Shown here: positions 1-10,314 of the stretch, piece after piece
Layout: every line of letters begins with the position of its first letter
How positions within the stretch are numbered: position 1 is the first letter of the stretch
Source of the DNA: Pigmentiphaga sp. H8
Lineage (GTDB): Bacteria; Pseudomonadota; Gammaproteobacteria; Burkholderiales; Burkholderiaceae_B
NCBI RefSeq assembly: GCF_003854895.1
Contig: NZ_CP033966.1
Span: 4,216,001-4,280,000 of the forward strand
Reading direction: 5' to 3'
DNA length: 64,000 nucleotides
Translations under genes and position numbers: made by a program
The notes under the pieces: model-generated
Told to the model about the DNA's origin: nothing
Seen by the model: only the letters and a program-made list of their open reading frames with translations
Database searches by the model: none

Positions 1-398
1 GACGAATAGAAGCCCACGCCGAACTGGCCGATCAGTTGCGCGTCCTTCTGTTTGTCGCCGGTCAGTTGCTGGAAGAACTCGCGCGTGCCCGAGCGGGCGA
101 TGGTGCCCAGGTTGGCAATGGCCTCGTCCCGCGTCATGCCTATGCCGTTGTCGGAAATCGTGATGGTCCGCGCGGCCTTGTCCAAGCCCACGCGGATGGC
201 CGTCTCGCCGTCGCCTTCCAGCAGTTCCGGCCGGTCGATGGCCTCGAAACGCAGCTTGTCGCAGGCGTCGGACGCATTGGAGACCAGCTCGCGCAGGAAG
301 ATTTCCTTGTTGCTGTACAGCGAGTGGATCATCAGGTGCAGCAACTGCTTGACTTCGGTCTGGAAGCCCAGGGTTTCGGAGGTGTTGGTCTGACTCAT
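1..398 (-). CDS. htpG: Molecular chaperone HtpG (Hsp90), N-terminal part, truncated by window edge
   Basis: Only the first ~132 codons are inside the window; the rest lies to the left. The translated part is the N-terminal GHKL ATPase domain of bacterial Hsp90. It shows the ATP-binding Asn helix (ELVSNASDA, about residues 39-47), the DNGIGM motif (Asp-Asn-Gly-Ile-Gly-Met, near residue 85) and the GQFGVGFYS glycine-rich lid motif at the window edge. HtpG is an ATP-dependent cytoplasmic dimeric chaperone. The ATG at 396-398 is used because the conserved peptide GFQTEVKQLL begins about ten residues downstream. A sigma-32-like promoter lies about 100 bp upstream, consistent with heat-shock control. 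Identity is certain; the 3' end cannot be judged. Confidence 0.96.
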   Translation of the reverse strand, partial: MSQTNTSETLGFQTEVKQLLHLMIHSLYSNKEIFLRELVSNASDACDKLRFEAIDRPELLEGDGETAIRVGLDKAARTITISDNGIGMTRDEAIANLGTIARSGTREFFQQLTGDKQKDAQLIGQFGVGFYS

Positions 399-500
399 GG
401 CAATAACAAGGCCCATCCCGGCGCGCAGGGTTCAGGCGCGCCAGGCATGGCGGTTGACGAAAGGAAGTTGTCCGATTGGAGCAAAAAGCTCACGCGGCCT

Positions 501-528
501 AGATAAGGCCGCGCGCACCTTTTTCAAG
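501..528 (-). promoter_or_regulatory. Sigma-32-type heat-shock promoter for htpG
   Basis: Read on the minus strand, CTTGAAA (complement of 522-528) is followed after 13 nt by CCTTATCT (complement of 501-508). The Enterobacterial sigma-32 consensus is CTTGAAA, 13-15 nt, CCCCATnT, so the -35 is perfect and the -10 matches at about 5-6 of 8 positions. It implies a ~95-nt leader before the htpG ATG. Position, spacing and target gene agree; transcription start is not demonstrated. Confidence 0.6.
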
Positions 529-548
529 CATAACAGCCCCCACCCAGA

Positions 549-657
549 CCCAGGGCGCCGCGGATCCGGCTTTGCCGGTCCGCCAGCGCCGCCCCCTTGA
601 GGGGGCGCCCGAAGGGCGTAGGGGGTGGGCTTCCCCTCAGCGCGTAGGGGGGGGCCC
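549..657. repeat. Hairpin-rich intergenic repeat, copy 1
   Basis: About 109 bp sharing near-identical blocks with 1347-1455. Shared pieces include a GGATCCGGC...GCCGGTCC dyad, a CCCCCTTGAGGGGG hairpin, a GCCCGAAGGGC hairpin, GTAGGGGGTGGGCTTCCC and a terminal GCGCGTAGGGGGGG. Several short perfect stems in a row suggest a REP/terminator-like element. It overlaps the last codons of the HNH gene, which ends inside it (stop at 637-639). Confidence 0.75.
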
Positions 658-1212
658 CAACCTACTCGTAATGGGTACGCCGGCCAGCAGGAATTCCATC
701 TGGTCGGCCAGGATCCGGCGGTTGCGCAGGATCATGCCTTCCCAGCGATTGGGCCGGTACGGCAGGTAGAGCAGCGGCATGCCGGCCTGCTCGGGGGTGC
801 GGTTGCCCTTGCGCTGATTGCACGAGCGGCAGGCCGTGACCACGTTTTCCCAGGTATTGGCACCGCCGCGCGACTCGGGGCGGACGTGCTCGATGGTCAG
901 TTCGAATTCGGGGAAACAGCCGCCGCAATAGGCGCAGACATGCATGTCGCGCGAGAACAGGCGCTCGCGGCTGATGCTGATGGAGGCGGAACGGTCGCCG
1001 CGGAACTCGCGGCCGCGCACGGCGATGATGCTGGCGGTGCTGACGGTGGAGACGAGCCCGGTCAGCCGGTTCGTGCCCCCGCGATAGGTGACGGTGGTGT
1101 CCCCCAGTTCCCACGCCACCCTTCCCGCCACGTGCAGGCAGATGGCTTTTTCGATGTCGACCCAATGCACCGGCGTACCGGCGACATCGAGCGCGAGAAC
1201 CAGATGAGCCAC
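637..1212 (-). CDS. HNH endonuclease family protein
   Basis: 191 aa. The C-terminal half holds a McrA-like HNH fold. CAYCG and CRSCN are the two zinc-knuckle CxxC pairs (about residues 93-96 and 129-132); between them lies the HNH core ELTIEHVRPESRGG with the metal/general-base His, and the second part ENVVTACRSCNQRKGNRTP. This domain makes nicks or breaks in DNA in its family; the natural substrate here is unknown. The N-terminal ~85 residues (LVLALDVAGTPVHWVDIEKAI) are typical of stand-alone chromosomal HNH proteins of Burkholderiales. The GTG start at 1210-1212 is set by AGGAG six bases upstream. The extreme C-terminus (RLGPPPTR) is encoded by the intergenic repeat, so the original stop may have been lost to the repeat. 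A degenerate LexA-like box lies upstream. Confidence 0.85.
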   Translation of the reverse strand: MAHLVLALDVAGTPVHWVDIEKAICLHVAGRVAWELGDTTVTYRGGTNRLTGLVSTVSTASIIAVRGREFRGDRSASISISRERLFSRDMHVCAYCGGCFPEFELTIEHVRPESRGGANTWENVVTACRSCNQRKGNRTPEQAGMPLLYLPYRPNRWEGMILRNRRILADQMEFLLAGVPITSRLGPPPTR

Positions 1213-1250
1213 AGTTTTCTCCTAAATGGATTGCCTATCGCTATCTTTCA

Positions 1251-1266
1251 CTGGTTTTTTATACAG
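1251..1266 (-). promoter_or_regulatory. Possible degenerate LexA (SOS) box upstream of the HNH gene
   Basis: On the minus strand the 16-mer reads CTGTATAAAAAACCAG, against the LexA consensus CTGT-N8-ACAG. The first half-site is perfect, the second has one mismatch (CCAG for ACAG), and the A/T-rich centre fits. It sits 38-54 bp upstream of the GTG start. It could instead simply be part of the -10 region (TATAAA). Confidence 0.3.
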
Positions 1267-1346
1267 CGCATCAATGACCAAATCAAGACAAATGCCGATT
1301 CCGCACAACATTCCCCTGCCCACCAAGACAAACAACCCAGGCCCAG

Positions 1347-1455
1347 GATGCGGTGGATCCGGCTCCGCCGGTCCACCCGCATCGCCCCCTTGAGGGGGCG
1401 CCCGAAGGGCGTAGGGGGTGGGCTTCCCTTGCGCGCGTAAGCGCGTAGGGGGGGG
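1347..1455. repeat. Hairpin-rich intergenic repeat, copy 2
   Basis: Second copy of the element at 549-657, same orientation, with the same hairpin blocks. It differs by an extra GCGCGTAAGCGCGTA segment before the G-run. It ends directly against the stop codon of the MBL-fold gene (TGA, complement of 1456-1458), so both copies sit at the 3' end of minus-strand genes. This suggests a transcription-terminating or mRNA-stabilising role. Confidence 0.75.
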
Positions 1456-2544
1456 TCAATCCCCTGGAGCGCGGATCAGCCAGCGGCCGTCGCGCCAGAC
1501 CCGGCTCTCGCCGTGGTGCATCACGAAGAACTCGTCGGAGGCGACGCCCGCGTAGCGGCGGGCCCGCGCCAGGTCGCGGGGCGGCTGGTCCAGCGCCTCG
1601 TCGGTCAGCTCGAACGTGCCCCAGTGGATGGCCACGGAGGCCCGGGCGCCCAGCTCGCGGTGCGCCTGCACGGCCTCGGTGGGATTCATGTGGTGGCCGC
1701 GCATGAACCAGCGCGGCGCGTAGGCCCCTATCGGCAGCGCGGCCAGGTCGAAGGGCCCCATGCGCTCGCCTATGGCGGCGATGTCCCTGGAATAGCCGAA
1801 GTCGCCGCCGAACAGGAAATTGAACGCGGGCTCGCGCGTCCGGACCGCCCATGCGCCCCATAGCGAGACGTTCCGGTCGAAGGGCGTGCGGGCGCTCCAG
1901 TGCTGCACCGGCAGCAGCGTCAGGATGGCATCGCCCACCACCGTCTGGCCCCACCAGTCCAGCGGCCGCAGATCGGTGGCCTCGGGCACGTACTGGCGGA
2001 ACCAGACGTCCACGCCCAGCGGCACCATGAAGACGGGCGGGCCGCCGGGCTGGGCCGCCAGCGCCTTGACCGATTCGAAATCCAGGTGGTCGTAGTGGTT
2101 GTGCGAGATCACCACGGCATCGATGTGCGGCAGGTCGGCCAGCGCGATGCCGGGAGGCTGGTGGCGCCTGGGCCCCATGAATCCGAAGGGCGAGGCGCGC
2201 TCGGAGAACACCGGATCGGTCAACAGGTTGAAATGGCCCAGTTGCACCAGCAGGGTGGAATGCCCGACCCAGCTGACCCGCACGTCGGACGAAGGCTCCT
2301 TCAGCCACGCGGTGTCCGCGACGACAGGCGCCAGGGACTCGGTCGGGGGCGGCGGTAGCCCCTGAGCCCAACGGTCGAACTGCCAGCGCCAGAAGTCCAG
2401 CGTGCCCGGATGGGCATACGAGTACAGGTTGTGGAACCCGTGCGGCGTATGGTGCGGCTGGGTCGCATCGTAGTACGGGTTGACGGGGGAGCACCCCGCC
2501 ACCGCGCAGGCCGCCAGGACCGCCGCCACCCCTCGCCGCATCAT
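1456..2544 (-). CDS. MBL-fold metal-dependent hydrolase, predicted lipoprotein (RomA/NAPE-PLD-like)
   Basis: About 362 aa from the ATG at 2542-2544. The N-terminus is a lipoprotein signal: basic MMRRG, hydrophobic stretch, lipobox VAGC with Cys at about residue 18. The body is the UlaG/RomA branch of the metallo-beta-lactamase fold. Metal motifs are SHNHYDHLD (HxHxDH), GGDFGYS and a final IHWGTFELTDE. The family includes N-acyl-phosphatidylethanolamine phospholipase D-type enzymes, so a membrane-lipid or phosphodiester substrate is plausible but unproven. An upstream in-frame ATG would overlap parC and destroy the signal peptide, so the start four bases after the parC stop is preferred. Likely third gene of the parE-parC transcription unit. 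Confidence 0.82.
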   Translation of the reverse strand: MMRRGVAAVLAACAVAGCSPVNPYYDATQPHHTPHGFHNLYSYAHPGTLDFWRWQFDRWAQGLPPPPTESLAPVVADTAWLKEPSSDVRVSWVGHSTLLVQLGHFNLLTDPVFSERASPFGFMGPRRHQPPGIALADLPHIDAVVISHNHYDHLDFESVKALAAQPGGPPVFMVPLGVDVWFRQYVPEATDLRPLDWWGQTVVGDAILTLLPVQHWSARTPFDRNVSLWGAWAVRTREPAFNFLFGGDFGYSRDIAAIGERMGPFDLAALPIGAYAPRWFMRGHHMNPTEAVQAHRELGARASVAIHWGTFELTDEALDQPPRDLARARRYAGVASDEFFVMHHGESRVWRDGRWLIRAPGD

Positions 2545-2548
2545 GGCG

Positions 2549-4857
2549 CTACAGCACCGGCGACAGCACGGGCTGCTTGGGCTTGGCATCCAGCAGCCGG
2601 CCCTTGCGTGCCCGCTTGCCGACGTAGACCGCCAGTCCTGCGCCGGACAGGATCTCTTCGTGCGGCTTGTTGCGGTAGATGCCCGTGATCCGCAGCCCCG
2701 CCGGCCCGACCGGCACCACCTGGGCCAGCGTGTCCTTGGGATCGATGTCCATCAGCGCCGTGCCCCGTCCGCCCGACGACAAGGCCTTGACCTCGGCCAG
2801 GCCGAACACCAGGAAGCGGCCCTTGTCGGTCAGCAGCGCGAGCGAATCGGCGCCGTCGAACACCGGCACGGGGCGCAGCGGGCTGTCGCCTTCGTCCAGC
2901 GTCATGAACTGCTTGCCGCCGCGCTGGCGCGTGGCCATGTCGCCCAGGCGGGTGACGAAGCCGACGCCGCGCTCGGTGGCCAGCAGCCAGCGGCTCTCGG
3001 GCGCCGCCGCGATCATGTGCAGGATGCGGGACCCGGCTTCCAGGTCGATCAGCGTGGTCACCGGCACGCCGTCGCCGCGCGCCGAGGGCAGCGCGCTGAC
3101 CGCCACCGAGTAGACGCGGCCGTTGCTGCCCAGCGCGATCAGCGTGTCGGTGGTCCGGCACTCGAACGCGCCGTAGAGCGCGTCGCCCGCCTTGAACGTG
3201 AACAGGCTGGCATCGTGGCCGTGGCCCTGTCGGGCCCGCAGCCAGCCCTTCTGCGACACGATCGCGGTAACCGGCTCGTCGATGACCTTGGCCTCGATGG
3301 TGGCGCGCTCGGCCGCCTCGATCAGCGTGCGGCGATCGTCGCCGTACTGCTTGGCGTCGGCTTCGATCTCCTTGACGATCAGGCGCTTGAGCGAGGCCGG
3401 ATTGGCCAGCAGTTCCTCGAGCTTGCCCTGCTCTTCCTGCAGGTTCTTGAGTTCCTGCTCGATCTTGAAGCCTTCCAGGCGGGCCAGTTGCCGCAGGCGC
3501 ATCTCCAGGATGTCCTCGGCCTGGCGCTCGGTCAGGTTGAAGGCTTGCATCAGCGCGGGCCGGGGTTCGTCCGACTCGCGGATGACCTTGATCACGGCAT
3601 CGACGTTCAGGTAGACCACCATGCGCCCTTCCAGCACATGGATGCGGTCCAGCACCTTGTCCAGGCGATGGCGCGAGCGGCGCGTGACGGTCTGGGTACG
3701 GAAGGCCAGCCATTCGTCCAGGATCTCGCGCATGGACTTCTGGCGCGGCCGTCCGTCGTTGCCCACCGCCACCAGGTTGATGGGGGCGCTGCTTTCCATC
3801 GAGGTGTGGGCCAGCAGCGTGTTGACGAATTCGTCGCGGTCCACGCGCGAGGTCTTGGGCTCGAACACCAGCCGCACCGCCGCGTCCTTGCCCGACTCGT
3901 CGCGCACCGCGTCGAGCAGGCCGAGCAGCGCCGCCTTGGTCTGCTGCTGTTCGTTCGAAAGGCTCTTCTTGCCCGCCTTCACCTTGGGATTGGTGAGTTC
4001 CTCGATCTCTTCCAGCACCTTCTGGCCGGAGGTCGAGGGCGGCAGCTCGGTCACCACCAGTTGCCACTGGCCGCGGGCCATTTCCTCGAACTTCCAACGC
4101 GCGCGCACCTTGATCGAGCCGCGGCCGGTGCTGAGGATCTGGGCGATCTCGGCCCGCGGCGTGATGATCTGGCCGCCGCCGGGATAATCGGGTCCGGGCA
4201 GCAGGCCGTACAGCTCGTCGTCGGCGATCTTCGGATTCTTCAACAGCGCCACCGCGGCCTGCGCCACTTCGCGCAGGTTGTGCGGCGGGATCTCGGTGGC
4301 CATGCCCACCGCGATGCCCGAGGCGCCGTTCAGCAGCACCACGGGCAGGCGTGCGGGCAACTGCCTGGGCTCCTGGTACGACCCGTCGTAGTTGGGAATG
4401 AAGTCGACCGTGCCTTCGTCCAGTTCGTCCAGCAGCAGCCGGGCGATGGGCGTGAGCCGCGCCTCGGTGTAGCGCATGGCCGCGGCGCCGTCGCCGTCGC
4501 GCGAGCCGAAGTTGCCCTGCCCGTCGATGAGCGGATAGCGCAGCGAGAACGACTGCGCCATGCGCACCAGCGCGTCATAGGCGGCCTGGTCGCCGTGGGG
4601 ATGGTACTTGCCCAGCACGTCGCCCACCACGCGGGCCGACTTCACCGGCTTGGCGTTGGAACCCAGGCCCATGGCCTGCATCGCGTACAGGATGCGCCGC
4701 TGCACGGGCTTCTGGCCGTCGCTGACGTCCGGCAGCGCCCGGCCCTTGACCACCGATACCGCGTAATCCAGATAAGCCTGTTCCGCATAGCGCGCCAGCG
4801 TGATCGCGGCATCGCCGCCCGGCCGCTCGAACAGGCCGGGTTGTTGTTCGTCCGTCA

Positions 4858-4858
<1 letters not shown>
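2549..4858 (-). CDS. parC: DNA topoisomerase IV subunit A
   Basis: 769 aa from ATG 4856-4858. ParC forms a heterotetramer with ParE, which decatenates daughter chromosomes. The breakage-reunion domain is recognisable by SDGQKPVQRRILYAM, YHPHGDQAAYDALVRMAQ and the active-site Tyr within AAMRYTEARL. The C-terminal half is a degenerate pinwheel beta-propeller of the ParC kind, without the GyrA-box and shorter than GyrA. The start overlaps the parE stop by one base (TGATG), indicating translational coupling. An upstream in-frame ATG at 4900 lies inside parE and would add an unconserved basic leader, so it was rejected. The quinolone-resistance region reads HGDQAAYDA, the wild-type-like Asp position being followed by Gln. 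Confidence 0.97.
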
Positions 4859-6816
<1,958 letters not shown>

Positions 6817-6933
6817 GTTATCCCCAGCGACTGTGGAAAATGAAGGGTATTTTACGGATGGAGGGCCTAACCATGCGGGTCGAACTGGCACGCCCATTTT
6901 TTGGGCACCCATTCCTTCCCCGGCCGGCGGCGT

Positions 6934-7101
6934 TCAAAAGCCGCACAGGGCCATGAGCCCTTCCCATCCGACGACGAGTTGCGGGCGCAGATAGCCCAGG
7001 AAGGCTACCGCAAGCACGGCGCCAAGCAAAGCATAGGCAAGGACCGTCCGCCAGGCGCGCCCGCGCCTCCTGGCTTGCTCGTACCGGCTGGCATCTGCCA
7101 T
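6934..7101 (-). CDS. Small single-pass membrane protein
   Basis: 55 aa, read directly from the sequence. The N-terminus is strongly basic (YEQARRRGRAWR), followed by one hydrophobic helix (VLAYALLGAVLAVAFLGYL, about residues 20-38) and a short periplasmic tail ending in CGF. It has an excellent ribosome site, AGGAG eight bases before the ATG. It starts 27 bp after the stop of the MFS transporter on the same strand, so it is very probably co-transcribed and could be a transporter accessory peptide. By the positive-inside rule the N-terminus is cytoplasmic. No homologue is recognised. Confidence 0.68.
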   Translation of the reverse strand: MADASRYEQARRRGRAWRTVLAYALLGAVLAVAFLGYLRPQLVVGWEGLMALCGF

Positions 7102-7128
7102 GGGCGTCGCTCCTGTTTCCGGCGGGAC

Positions 7129-8334
7129 TCATGCCGGCACCAATGCGCGCTCGCGCACGGGCATGCACAGCGCCGCGGCCATGAGGCCCAGCGCGACCGA
7201 GATCCACCAGACCGCATCGTAGCTGCCGGTGGCGACATACAGCTTGCCGCCCAGCCAGACCCCCACGAAACTGCCGATCTGGTGGCCGAAGAATACGATG
7301 CCCGTCAGGGTCGAGGCATAGCGCATGCCGTAGATATGTCCCACCAGCGCCGTGGTCAGCGGCACCGTTCCCAGCCAGACCAGGCCGATCAGGGCCGAGA
7401 AGGCATACAGCACCGCCGGCGTCAGCGGCAAGAGGATCAGCAGCATGATCGCCGCCGAACGCGTCGCGTACAGCAGCGCCAGCAGGTGCTTCTTGCTGTG
7501 GCGGCCGCCCATGCGGCCGGCCCAGTACGAGCCGAACACGTTGAACAGGCCGATGAGCGCGATGGCCAGCGCGCCGTCCGAGGCTTTCAGGCCGCCGTCC
7601 ACCACGAAGGCCGGCAGGTGCAGCGTGATGAAGGCCGTGTGGAAGCCGCAGACCGCGTAGCTCCAGAACAGGAAGTGGTACGAGCCGTGCCCCATGGCCT
7701 GGCGCACCGCCGCGCCCAGCGACTGGGCGCCCGCGACATGCGCCGGCTTGCCCGTCAGGCGGCTGGCCAACGGCACGGCCAGCAGCATCAGCGCCGACAG
7801 CGCCCACAGCGCGCCGGTCCAGTCGATATGGTCGATCAGCAATTGCCCGGCGGGCACGACCACGAACTGCCCCATGGACCCGCCCGCGCTGGCGATGCCC
7901 ATCGCGGTGCTGCGGCCCTCGGGCGGCACGGCGCGCGCCACCACCGGCAGCAGCACGGCGAACGTCGTGCCGGCCTGCCCCAGCCCGACCAGCACGCCGG
8001 CGCACAGGTACAGCATGGCCTCGGATCCCGCGTAGCGCGTGCCGACCAGGCCCAAGGCGCACAACAGCGCCGACGCGACGATGGTCCGGCCCGACCCCCA
8101 TTTGTCGGCCACCGATCCCATCAGGATGGCCGAGACGCCCCACACCAGGTTCTGGATGGCGAAGGCGAGCGAGAACACGTCGCGCCCCCAGCCGTGGACC
8201 AGCCCCATGGGCTGCATGAACAAACCGAAGGTCGCGCGCACGCCCATCGCGAACAGCAGCACGAGCGACGCGCAGACGACGATGTTTCCTGAACGGGACG
8301 ACGGGATCGATGAAGAAAGAGGCTGCGACGGCAT
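7129..8334 (-). CDS. MFS transporter (monocarboxylate/oxalate-formate antiporter-like)
   Basis: About 401 aa, ~12 hydrophobic helices. The first loop after TM2 carries GSVADKWGSGRTIVA, a variant of the MFS signature D-(R/K)-x-G-x(R). A long central loop follows TM6 (RLTGKPAHVAG), and a second half repeat has RMGGRHSKK. The sequence type resembles the OFA/MCP branch that moves small organic anions. The start at 8332-8334 (MPSQPLSSS) is favoured over an upstream in-frame Met because it leaves a short cytoplasmic N-terminus, though no strong ribosome site precedes either. It lies between the FCD regulator (upstream, same strand) and the small membrane protein, opposite the DHDPS-family gene; it may export or import that enzyme's substrate. 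Confidence 0.84.
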   Translation of the reverse strand: MPSQPLSSSIPSSRSGNIVVCASLVLLFAMGVRATFGLFMQPMGLVHGWGRDVFSLAFAIQNLVWGVSAILMGSVADKWGSGRTIVASALLCALGLVGTRYAGSEAMLYLCAGVLVGLGQAGTTFAVLLPVVARAVPPEGRSTAMGIASAGGSMGQFVVVPAGQLLIDHIDWTGALWALSALMLLAVPLASRLTGKPAHVAGAQSLGAAVRQAMGHGSYHFLFWSYAVCGFHTAFITLHLPAFVVDGGLKASDGALAIALIGLFNVFGSYWAGRMGGRHSKKHLLALLYATRSAAIMLLILLPLTPAVLYAFSALIGLVWLGTVPLTTALVGHIYGMRYASTLTGIVFFGHQIGSFVGVWLGGKLYVATGSYDAVWWISVALGLMAAALCMPVRERALVPA

Positions 8335-8415
8335 GAAGGACTGGACGGTGAAAACCGCGGCGCCGGTGCGTGCGCGACCGGCCACGGCCTGCGCATTGTA
8401 GTCGCACCGCTCCCG

Positions 8416-9129
8416 CTACGCCGGATCGCGGCCCGGCGCCTGGTCCAGCAGGCGTTCGACGATGGCCAGGATCTGCTCCGCGGCGTCGCCGATGTGGCGC
8501 TCCAGCACCGATCGGGCTTCGTCGGCCCGCCGGTCGCGGCACAGCGCGACCAGGGCCAGGTGTTCCTGGTGCGCCTGCTGCCGGATCGGGGCATTGACCA
8601 CCTGGAAGCGGAAATAGCGCTCGGACTTCTCGTGCAGCCCGCGCACGATGGCCAGGGCGGCGGGCCGCTGGGCCGCCCGGTACAGCCCTTCGTGCAATTG
8701 CCAGTTCAACTGGCCCCACTGGTCGGGACCCGCGGTATCCATGCGCGCCACGCATTGCTCGGCCTGTGCCAGCTCCTCTTCCGAGATCCGCGAGGCCGCC
8801 TCGTGGATCAGCCAGGGCTCCAGGCGCAGGCGGATGTCGAACAATTCCTCGACCTCGGCGCGCGACAGCATGGAGACGAAGGCCCCGCGGTGGGGAATCG
8901 CATCCACCAGCCCTTCGGCGCTGAGCTGCCGGATGGCCTCGCGCACCGGGATGCGGCTCACGCCCAGCTCGTCCGCCAGCGACTCCTGGCGCAGCGGCGA
9001 ACCGGGCGGGATCGCGCCCGACAGGATGCGGTCGCGCAGCGCCTCGGCCACCAGTTCGGACGTGGTCCGGCGCACCAGCCGGCTGCCGGGGGACGCGGGG
9101 GAAGACGGGGAAAGATCGTTTCTGGGCAT
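8416..9129 (-). CDS. GntR-family transcriptional regulator, FadR/FCD type
   Basis: 237 aa from ATG 9127-9129. The N-terminal winged helix has the GntR signature (ALRDRILSGAIPPGSPLRQESLADELGVSRIPVREAIRQL). It is followed by an all-helical FCD domain with the metal/ligand-binding Asp, His, His pattern (FDIRLRLEP, WQLHEGLYRA, HQEHLALVAL). FCD regulators sense organic acids such as hydroxy- and sugar acids. It is divergent from the DHDPS-family lyase gene and the 214-bp space between them contains two copies of a TTGGATCCA palindrome, the probable binding sites, so autoregulation and control of the lyase/Bug pair are inferred. Confidence 0.9.
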   Translation of the reverse strand: MPRNDLSPSSPASPGSRLVRRTTSELVAEALRDRILSGAIPPGSPLRQESLADELGVSRIPVREAIRQLSAEGLVDAIPHRGAFVSMLSRAEVEELFDIRLRLEPWLIHEAASRISEEELAQAEQCVARMDTAGPDQWGQLNWQLHEGLYRAAQRPAALAIVRGLHEKSERYFRFQVVNAPIRQQAHQEHLALVALCRDRRADEARSVLERHIGDAAEQILAIVERLLDQAPGRDPA

Positions 9130-9205
9130 GGCAAGGGAAAGAATGGCGGGGTCCAGGTAAACCCCGACAGACGCGTCGCGGACTTGGGGTTTTAATATCA
9201 GTATA

Positions 9206-9222
9206 TTGGATCCACTATCCAA
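9206..9222. promoter_or_regulatory. Inverted repeat, probable FCD-regulator operator 1
   Basis: TTGGAT-N5-ATCCAA, perfect 6-bp arms, with the sub-palindrome TGGATCCA. A tatAT flank is shared with operator 2. It lies 77 bp upstream of the regulator's chosen start. Confidence 0.6.
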
Positions 9223-9253
9223 CAGCTACCGGCGATGACCAGCCGGGCTGACG

Positions 9254-9275
9254 ACGGCCTCCCTGGCCGTTTTTT
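9254..9275 (+). terminator. Hairpin with T-tract between divergent genes
   Basis: ACGGCC-TCCCT-GGCCGT, 6-bp stem, followed directly by six T residues on the plus strand. It looks like an intrinsic terminator but no plus-strand gene precedes it. It could end a short leader transcript started near operator 1, or be read-through protection. Confidence 0.4.
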
Positions 9276-9287
9276 ATGGACTTTTAA

Positions 9288-9299
9288 ATTGGATCCAAT
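9288..9299. promoter_or_regulatory. Palindrome, probable FCD-regulator operator 2
   Basis: Perfect 12-bp palindrome ATTGGATCCAAT with ATA flank, 46 bp before the ATG of the DHDPS-family gene. It shares the 13-mer TATATTGGATCCA (one copy per strand) with operator 1, which supports one regulator for both promoters. Confidence 0.65.
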
Positions 9300-9344
9300 A
9301 TAAAGTAGTCAATATCCTTACTGTAGATTCCAAGGAGTGCCCGC

Positions 9345-10253
9345 ATGACGATCCGATGGCAAGGCGTGTTTCCCGCCGTCACGACCAAGCTCAAACCCGA
9401 CTGCTCGCTGGATGCCGACGCCATCCGCGTGGGCCTGGAACGCCTGATCGCCCGGGGCGTGAACGGCGTGCTGATGATGGGCATGGTGGGCGAGAACGCC
9501 CAGTTGTCGCCCGAGGAAAAACAGGAAGTGCTGCGCATCGCGCTGGACACCGTGAAGGGCCGCGTGCCGGTGCTGTCCGGCGTGGCCGAGACCAGCACCG
9601 AGCGGGCCGCGGCCTTCGCCCGCGACGCGCATGCGCTGGGCGTGGACGGCCTGATGGTGTTCCCCGGCCTGACCTACAAGTCGGACGCCGACGAAACGGT
9701 GGCCTTCTACCGGTCGGTGGCGCAGGCCTCGCCCCTGCCCATCCTGCTGTACAACAACCCCCGCGGCTACGGCGTGGATCTCACGCCCGACGTCGTGGCC
9801 CGCCTGCTGGAAGAGCCGACCATCGTCGCGCTCAAGGAAGAGTCCTACGACACGACCCGCGTCACCGACCTCATCACCCGCTTCGGCGACCGCCTGGCCG
9901 TGGTGTGCGGCGTCGACGACCTGGTGGTCGAGAGCGCCGCGCTAGGCGTCCGGTGCTGGGTATCGGGCATGGCCAACGCGGTGCCGCGCGAATCCGTGGA
10001 CCTGCTGGCGCTGGCCGCCGCCGGCGACTTCGACAAGGCCCGCGAGCTGTATCGCGTGCTGACGCCGCTCTATCACCTGGATACCGTGGTCAAGCTGGTG
10101 CAGCACATCAAGCTGGCCGAACACCTGATCGACGGCACCGCGGAAACCGTCAAGCCGCCCCGGCTCCCATTGTCGGGCGCCGAACGGGAACGCACCCTCG
10201 CCATCGTTCGCGAGACCCAGGCCGGCCTGCGCCGGCTGGGATACGACTACTGA
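9345..10253 (+). CDS. DHDPS/N-acetylneuraminate-lyase family aldolase or dehydratase
   Basis: 302 aa, the length of the class I Schiff-base (beta/alpha)8 aldolase family. The Schiff-base lysine is K164 (VALKEES) and the catalytic Tyr is Y136 (ILLYNNP). The substrate loop reads GMVGE instead of the GTTGE of true DapA, so the paired threonines of dihydrodipicolinate synthase are missing; this argues for a catabolic substrate such as a keto-sugar acid rather than lysine synthesis. The ATG has AAGGAG about seven bases upstream. It forms an operon with the Bug receptor 61 bp downstream and is controlled by the divergent FCD regulator (inference from operators). Confidence 0.87.
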   Translation: MTIRWQGVFPAVTTKLKPDCSLDADAIRVGLERLIARGVNGVLMMGMVGENAQLSPEEKQEVLRIALDTVKGRVPVLSGVAETSTERAAAFARDAHALGVDGLMVFPGLTYKSDADETVAFYRSVAQASPLPILLYNNPRGYGVDLTPDVVARLLEEPTIVALKEESYDTTRVTDLITRFGDRLAVVCGVDDLVVESAALGVRCWVSGMANAVPRESVDLLALAAAGDFDKARELYRVLTPLYHLDTVVKLVQHIKLAEHLIDGTAETVKPPRLPLSGAERERTLAIVRETQAGLRRLGYDY

Positions 10254-10314
10254 TCCCCCGCCCCCTCGGCGCCAGGCGCCACCGGGGGCTTTCCCACAGC
10301 AGAAGGACCGCACC

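Noticed and set aside
6913..6933. Extended ParE start at the ATG ending at 6912
   Set aside because: It adds 32 residues with no conservation; the TTG at 6816 gives the expected family N-terminus.
9345..10253. Calling the DHDPS-family genes dapA
   Set aside because: The Thr-Thr loop of DapA is replaced (GMVGE), and both copies sit in catabolic contexts with receptors.
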